Assembly: GCA_021442155.1 (NCBI GenBank)
Contig: CM038216.1
Location: 158,457,983 to 158,521,982, forward strand
Source of the DNA: Cymbidium sinense
Taxonomy: Eukaryota; Streptophyta; Magnoliopsida; Asparagales; Orchidaceae
Length of the DNA: 64,000 bases
Direction: 5' to 3'
Below the pieces are notes generated by a model that saw only the letters and a program-made list of their open reading frames with translations, was not told the DNA's origin and searched no databases. Below, one piece after another: positions 59,697 to 64,000 of the stretch. Positions within the stretch are counted from its first letter, which is position 1, and every line of letters starts with the position of its first letter. The position numbers and the translations under genes are program-made.

Positions 59697-62600
59697 TTGT
59701 AGTTCATACATATAGGATTTTAAATTTTAATTATTCATATTAAACTATATTTAGATTAATAGATATATTAGTTTTTTTTAATTAATTGAGAAAATCATTT
59801 AAGATTTATTAATGATAATAGCAACACTATTTAATTCAAAATATGGAATTAAATGAAACCTTATTATTTATTTTGAAATATGAAGTCATGAGACATATGA
59901 AAAAAAAATTATGAATGACAAAGAAAAATAATTAAATATCATCACATAACTGATTTGAAGTTATAAATTTCTAAGGTTATTCACATGAAGATAAGCACCA
60001 TTAAGCTTAATCGAATTCAATAGTGATTGCTTTTAAGTTTTTAAATCATTTAATCGTAATGATAAGAGAAAATAACTAAAGTTATCCCTTGCCCCATTTA
60101 TATCCATTAAGTGATTCAAAAGTAATTTAAATGATTTTTACGAATTAAGTAAAGTTAATCAATTATTTAATCAATTAACTCTAAAAGAGCCAAAAAAAAT
60201 TAATTAAGTGCTAAGTATAAGCCCAAAAATTATGATAAATTTATAGAAAATGCAAAAATATGAAATAAACACGTCCTAAAACCTAATACAATTGGGCTTG
60301 TAATTAGAAATTAATTAAAGAAATAGGGAAAACCCATAATCATCAATTACACTCAAAGTACCTCAAACTAATTGAAAATTTTAATTTCATTGAAAACCTC
60401 TTAGTTAGCTAAGCACAAAAAAGGCTTGGTCAAAATTTTTGGAGGTCTACACTAATGATTATGAATTTTCTAAGTTCATAATTAAATGAAAGCCCTTTGG
60501 AGTGATTTTGAGAAATAATCAGGACTATAAGTCCTAATTATTTTTTTATCACCCATATTATTTTAATACATAATTAGGCTTTCATAGTTAATTTTATAAT
60601 TTTTTTAATTTTGATTATTTATTAAATGCATAAAAATGACTAATTTAAGTTTGAAATTTTGGATCTCCAAAATTACTTAGCACATTATCTTAAAATAATT
60701 ATGGAAGGTAGAGGTCATCACATAAGACTATCACACCGAATTCTAAGCTAATCCGAAAAGTGATTAAAGCTTAATTACACTAATTAAGTGAAACTTCAAA
60801 CCCTAATTAATCCTTGTATACTTGATAAACTTTTGGGCTTTATTTTTCTTAAATTATCCACTATCTAAGATTTCCATAGAGAGTTTATTTACAATTTTTA
60901 GATTTTTTTTTATAATTAATTTTGATTTTTTTAAGGTTCTACGTAATTAAAGGGTTTAATTAATACTGAATTAAATCTTAATTTAATTATTTTTGTGATT
61001 TGGTGTGCTCCAAAGGGTATAATTAATGTTTTTAAGATCTCTAATTTTTATTAAAGTGATTTAAATTCTTTTGATAAATTTTTATAATTTTTATAATTTT
61101 CTATTATTTATTTATTCAAAATTAGCTAATTAACTTCAAAAATTAGTAACTCTTAAACAAGAAGGCTACTTAACTTGAAATTTTTACGATAGGTAGAAAA
61201 TTGCATTAAGTTTCATTTTTGAGATTTTTTCCATTTGATTGGTTTAGTATTTTGAGAGTAATTAAAGAAATACAATTTTTACTAAAACTCTAATTACTCC
61301 TACAATATATAGCCAAATTTAGAAATTTTGGGTTCATTGGATTTCTCTCATAAACATGAATCCATAGAGCCATTATTTGCATTTTCTTTGGTTTATTATT
61401 TTATGTTTTATGAATTTTTGGAGTTTTGGGCTAGATCTAATAAAATAAATCAAAAAAGGAGATCTAATCGTGGTCGTTCATTCTATCATGTAAGATGGAT
61501 GTCCCAGAGGTTATCTTCTCCTGGGAAGCCGATCAAAAAGAGTTAGATGGATGGGATCTACCCCAAACATCATTAGATCTTACGATCTTTTTATGATCTA
61601 AGTTGAAAATCATTTTATTTTGCATTGAGGAATTGAAAGAAAGAAAATGCAATGATATCTAAGATAAAATTCTAGATTCATGCAAATTTTTCACCAAACA
61701 CGAACACCTATGGTTGATCTAAAGTATAGAGAAGTTACCTCACTGAAACCCACATTCGTTGGATGCTAGAAGATCTCCTTAGATCTCCTCCTTTGCCTCC
61801 CTATAGAATGCTCCAATCACCGTGCACCACCACCTGTTACTAGAAATTGGTGGCTCTTCGACTTAGAGTGCACAAGATATGCATAGAGGGGTATTTCTTC
61901 TATTTGGAAGAAAATGTGTTTGTGTTTTCATTTTTTTAGTATGTTAAGAAGAAAAAAAAAGAAATGAGGTGTGTAGAAAACCCTCTCTTTTTTTCCATGC
62001 CCTCCCATGTGAAGAAAAAATAATTTTTTTCTCCTCATGCTCATCTCCCTCTTTCTTTATTTTTTATTTGTGTTTGCATGCCCTTTTCTTTATTAAAGCT
62101 AAAATTGTGATTGAATTTGGTGTATGGGGAGGTGAGTGAACTCATTTTGGGTTAAGACTTGAGTTAACTCAACTTAGCCCAAATTGAGTTGAGTTGAGTC
62201 AAGTGAGTTTGTTTGGCCAATTAAATTATAATTAAGTTTAAATTAATTATTTAAAATACATATAATTAATTAATTTAATTTAACCTAAGCCTAAGTTAAC
62301 TCAATTTAACTCAAAGAAGTCAAATTGGGTCAAATGGCCCAATTGGTCATTGTAGGTTCAATTAAGTCCAATGATCAAATTAGGCCCAAATTAAGCTTAG
62401 ATTAATTTTGAATGAGTTGATTCACTTTCTTTAAGCTTTTAGATAAGTTTAATTTGATTTAATTTTTATTAAATTTGATTTAAATTTAGTGGGATACACA
62501 TGGGTCAATTTGGGTCAAATGGTCTGAATGGCCAAATCAAGCCCAAATTGGGCTCAAATTGGGATTGCATTAATTTTAAATGAGATAATATAATTATTTT

Positions 62601-63296
62601 AAGCATTTACACAAATTAATTCTGATTTTATTCTAGTTAAACTTCGTATGAGCTTAGTGGGTCCCACATGAGTCAAATTATGTCATGGGATCTAGCCAGC
62701 CATTTTGTATCCTCTTTGAAATTAGTTTTATGTTTGTTTATATTTATACATTGATTTTTTATTTTGTTGTATTTAATTTGGCTTTACTTTAATTTTATTT
62801 TATTTTAATGGACTTGGATGATTTTGAGCTTAAATAGGGCCAATTTGGTTGATCATGCTAATTAACTCAATCTAGGCTCAATTGAATTTAGATTCCAATC
62901 TAGGTTTACTTAATTTAAGTTTATATGAATTATGTTCACTTTAGATTTGATTAGACTCACATTGTTCTATTGGGTTAGGTTAGGTCTTGTGGGGTTCACT
63001 AGGCTAACCTAAGTTTTCACCTTAATGTGTTAATTTTTTAAATTAATTTTGACTATATATTTAGTTTTATTTTGATTTATTATTTATATTTCTACTTTAG
63101 TTTAAGTTATACACTTAATTACTAATTATAGTATCCCAAGTACCTAATTAGGAAGCTCTTAATTTGAGATTGGAGATCCTAATTACTAAGTTAGGGCAGT
63201 TATTAATCTCACTCAAGGTTAACAAAACCTTAGTCCCTAGATTGAATCCTAAGTCTAAGAGGAGAGTTGTCAACCTCACTAAAAGTGAGGTCAACA

Positions 63297-63301
63297 ACTA
63301 C
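63297..63301 (+). other. Target site duplication ACTAC, right copy
   Basis: Right-hand copy of the five bases at 56633-56637, directly after the LTR terminus GTCAACA. Confidence 0.88.
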
Positions 63302-64000
63302 CTTATGAGCCAAGTTTATGATCACCAAATACTGTAATAAAGGTCATGCAATGGCAATCCAGCAAAAGCATCTAGTTTCCCTTGGAAGAAGCTACTAGAA
63401 GTTAGAGAGCTTATTGAAAATTTTATAAGATGGAGGATTGGGGAAGGAAGTTTCAACTTCTAGCATGACATTTGGTTTCAACTTCTAGATAAAACAAACA
63501 TCTAAGCATATGGTTAAGAATTTTGTCATTAAGTCGGCCAATAACACCACATGGAACAAGGTTGAACTATTGTAAGTATTACCTGATGACAATGTTGTAG
63601 AAATTATACAAATTCTTTGCAAAACTGCTACAAGAGACAAACTACACCTCACTTTGATGGGGAAAATTTGTTCACAAGCATGTTATGTTGGAGAATCTTT
63701 AATAATGCCTTACCTATTGAGGAAAATCTGAAGAGGAAGGGAGTGCACTTTGCTACAAAAGGCCAATCTATAATCATGAGGAATCAATTGAGCACCTATT
63801 CTTGCATTTCCATAAAGCTAAGGACATTTGGAAGAGACTATAATCTCATTTTGTGTTACTAAATTTCATCCAACATTCAAATAATATTATTGATTTGCTC
63901 ACCCAATGGACAACTAGGTTGAGCCACAAAAATTGTGAAGTCCATCTGAGAATTCTTCTAATTTAACTCTATGGCATATTTGGCCTGATAAAAATGAAGC
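63302..64000 (+). pseudogene. LINE-2 ORF2 C-terminal part (post-RT and zf-RVT), continues past the window
   Basis: It resumes as LWASFMITKYC with a small frame loss, then a segment with degenerate NFW-type residues near 63450-63480. 63617-63862 holds LCWRIFNNALPIEENLKRKG, the core of zf-RVT. In another frame ESIEHLFLHFHKAKDIWKR (near 63781-63838) gives the expected E.......H.F..C/H.....W pattern. The order fits the family. The protein probably ends beyond 64000. Confidence 0.82.

Larger units (their letters stand above)
56638..63296 (-). repeat. Solo LTR of the giant family (6,659 bp), reverse strand, inserted in LINE-2
   Basis: Read on the minus strand it starts TGTTGACC at 63296 and ends ACACCATA at 56638. 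The order of segments matches the other long LTRs, including the structured modules at 59368-59475 and 59592-59696. A perfect 5-bp duplication flanks it, and the LINE reading continues across it. No internal gag-pol sequence is present, so it arose by recombination between two LTRs of a full element. The minus-strand start has a perfect hairpin, ACCTCACT with AGTGAGGT. Confidence 0.9.
52691..64000 (+). mobile_element. LINE-2: second plant L1-type retrotransposon, split by a solo LTR, runs off the window
   Basis: ORF1, endonuclease, RT and post-RT segments run from about 52691 to 56637. After the solo LTR at 56638-63296 the same protein resumes at 63302: a segment ending in ...LRQETT joins to LWASFMITKY, a typical L1 post-RT motif. 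The zf-RVT region follows to the window end. The 3' end is beyond the window. It carries more stops and frameshifts than LINE-1 and looks older. Confidence 0.85.

Noticed and set aside
61328..61546. 72-codon open frame in the solo LTR region
   Set aside because: It lies inside non-coding LTR sequence, on the opposite strand to the LTR, and has no recognised domain.

Overview
This is an AT-rich stretch of a land-plant nuclear genome, probably an angiosperm; the species cannot be told from the sequence. It holds no recognisable host gene. Nearly everything that can be named is retrotransposon: one giant Ty3/gypsy element of the Tat/Ogre type, two further long terminal repeats (LTRs) of the same superfamily without internal regions, two plant L1-type LINEs, a palindromic MITE-like element and several microsatellites. 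All coding regions are broken by stops and frameshifts. I saw no tRNA or rRNA gene.

Layout. 1-2319 is the 3' part of a 5' LTR. A primer binding site follows (2328-2345), then a leader with 18 tandem hairpin-forming units (2781-4284), an unassigned reading frame, and degenerate gag (about 5220-7560), protease (8139-8835), reverse transcriptase (9686-10760), RNase H (10760-11300), a second archaeal-like RNase H (11430-11830) and integrase (12050-13222). A non-coding 3' spacer with degenerate tandem repeats (13.3-15.85 kb) ends at a polypurine tract. The 3' LTR starts at 15865 and matches the 5' LTR up to 22728, where a foreign hairpin-rich segment breaks the match; weak LTR similarity returns at 24290. 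The reconstructed LTR is about 7.3 kb and the whole element about 28 kb. The domain order, dual RNase H and 3' spacer repeats place it in the Tat/Ogre group.

24.4-26.7 kb is AT-rich with nothing recognisable. 26.74-32.49 kb is a nearly full-length dead LINE (LINE-1 here). 32.5-45.3 kb is mostly anonymous AT-rich DNA with microsatellites, a 205-bp palindrome, a probable LINE 3' fragment and a GC-rich minisatellite. About 45.3-52.44 kb is a diverged LTR of the giant family. 52.7-56.637 kb is a second LINE (LINE-2 here). It is interrupted by a 6,659-bp reverse-strand solo LTR (56638-63296) flanked by a perfect 5-bp target duplication, and resumes at 63302 to the window end.

The most unusual signals are RNA- or DNA-structural. 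The leader hairpin array has a nearly constant loop and co-varying stems. A module of about 105 bp repeated two or three times in every long LTR copy also has co-varying closing stems. All comparisons were made by eye, without alignment software or database searches.
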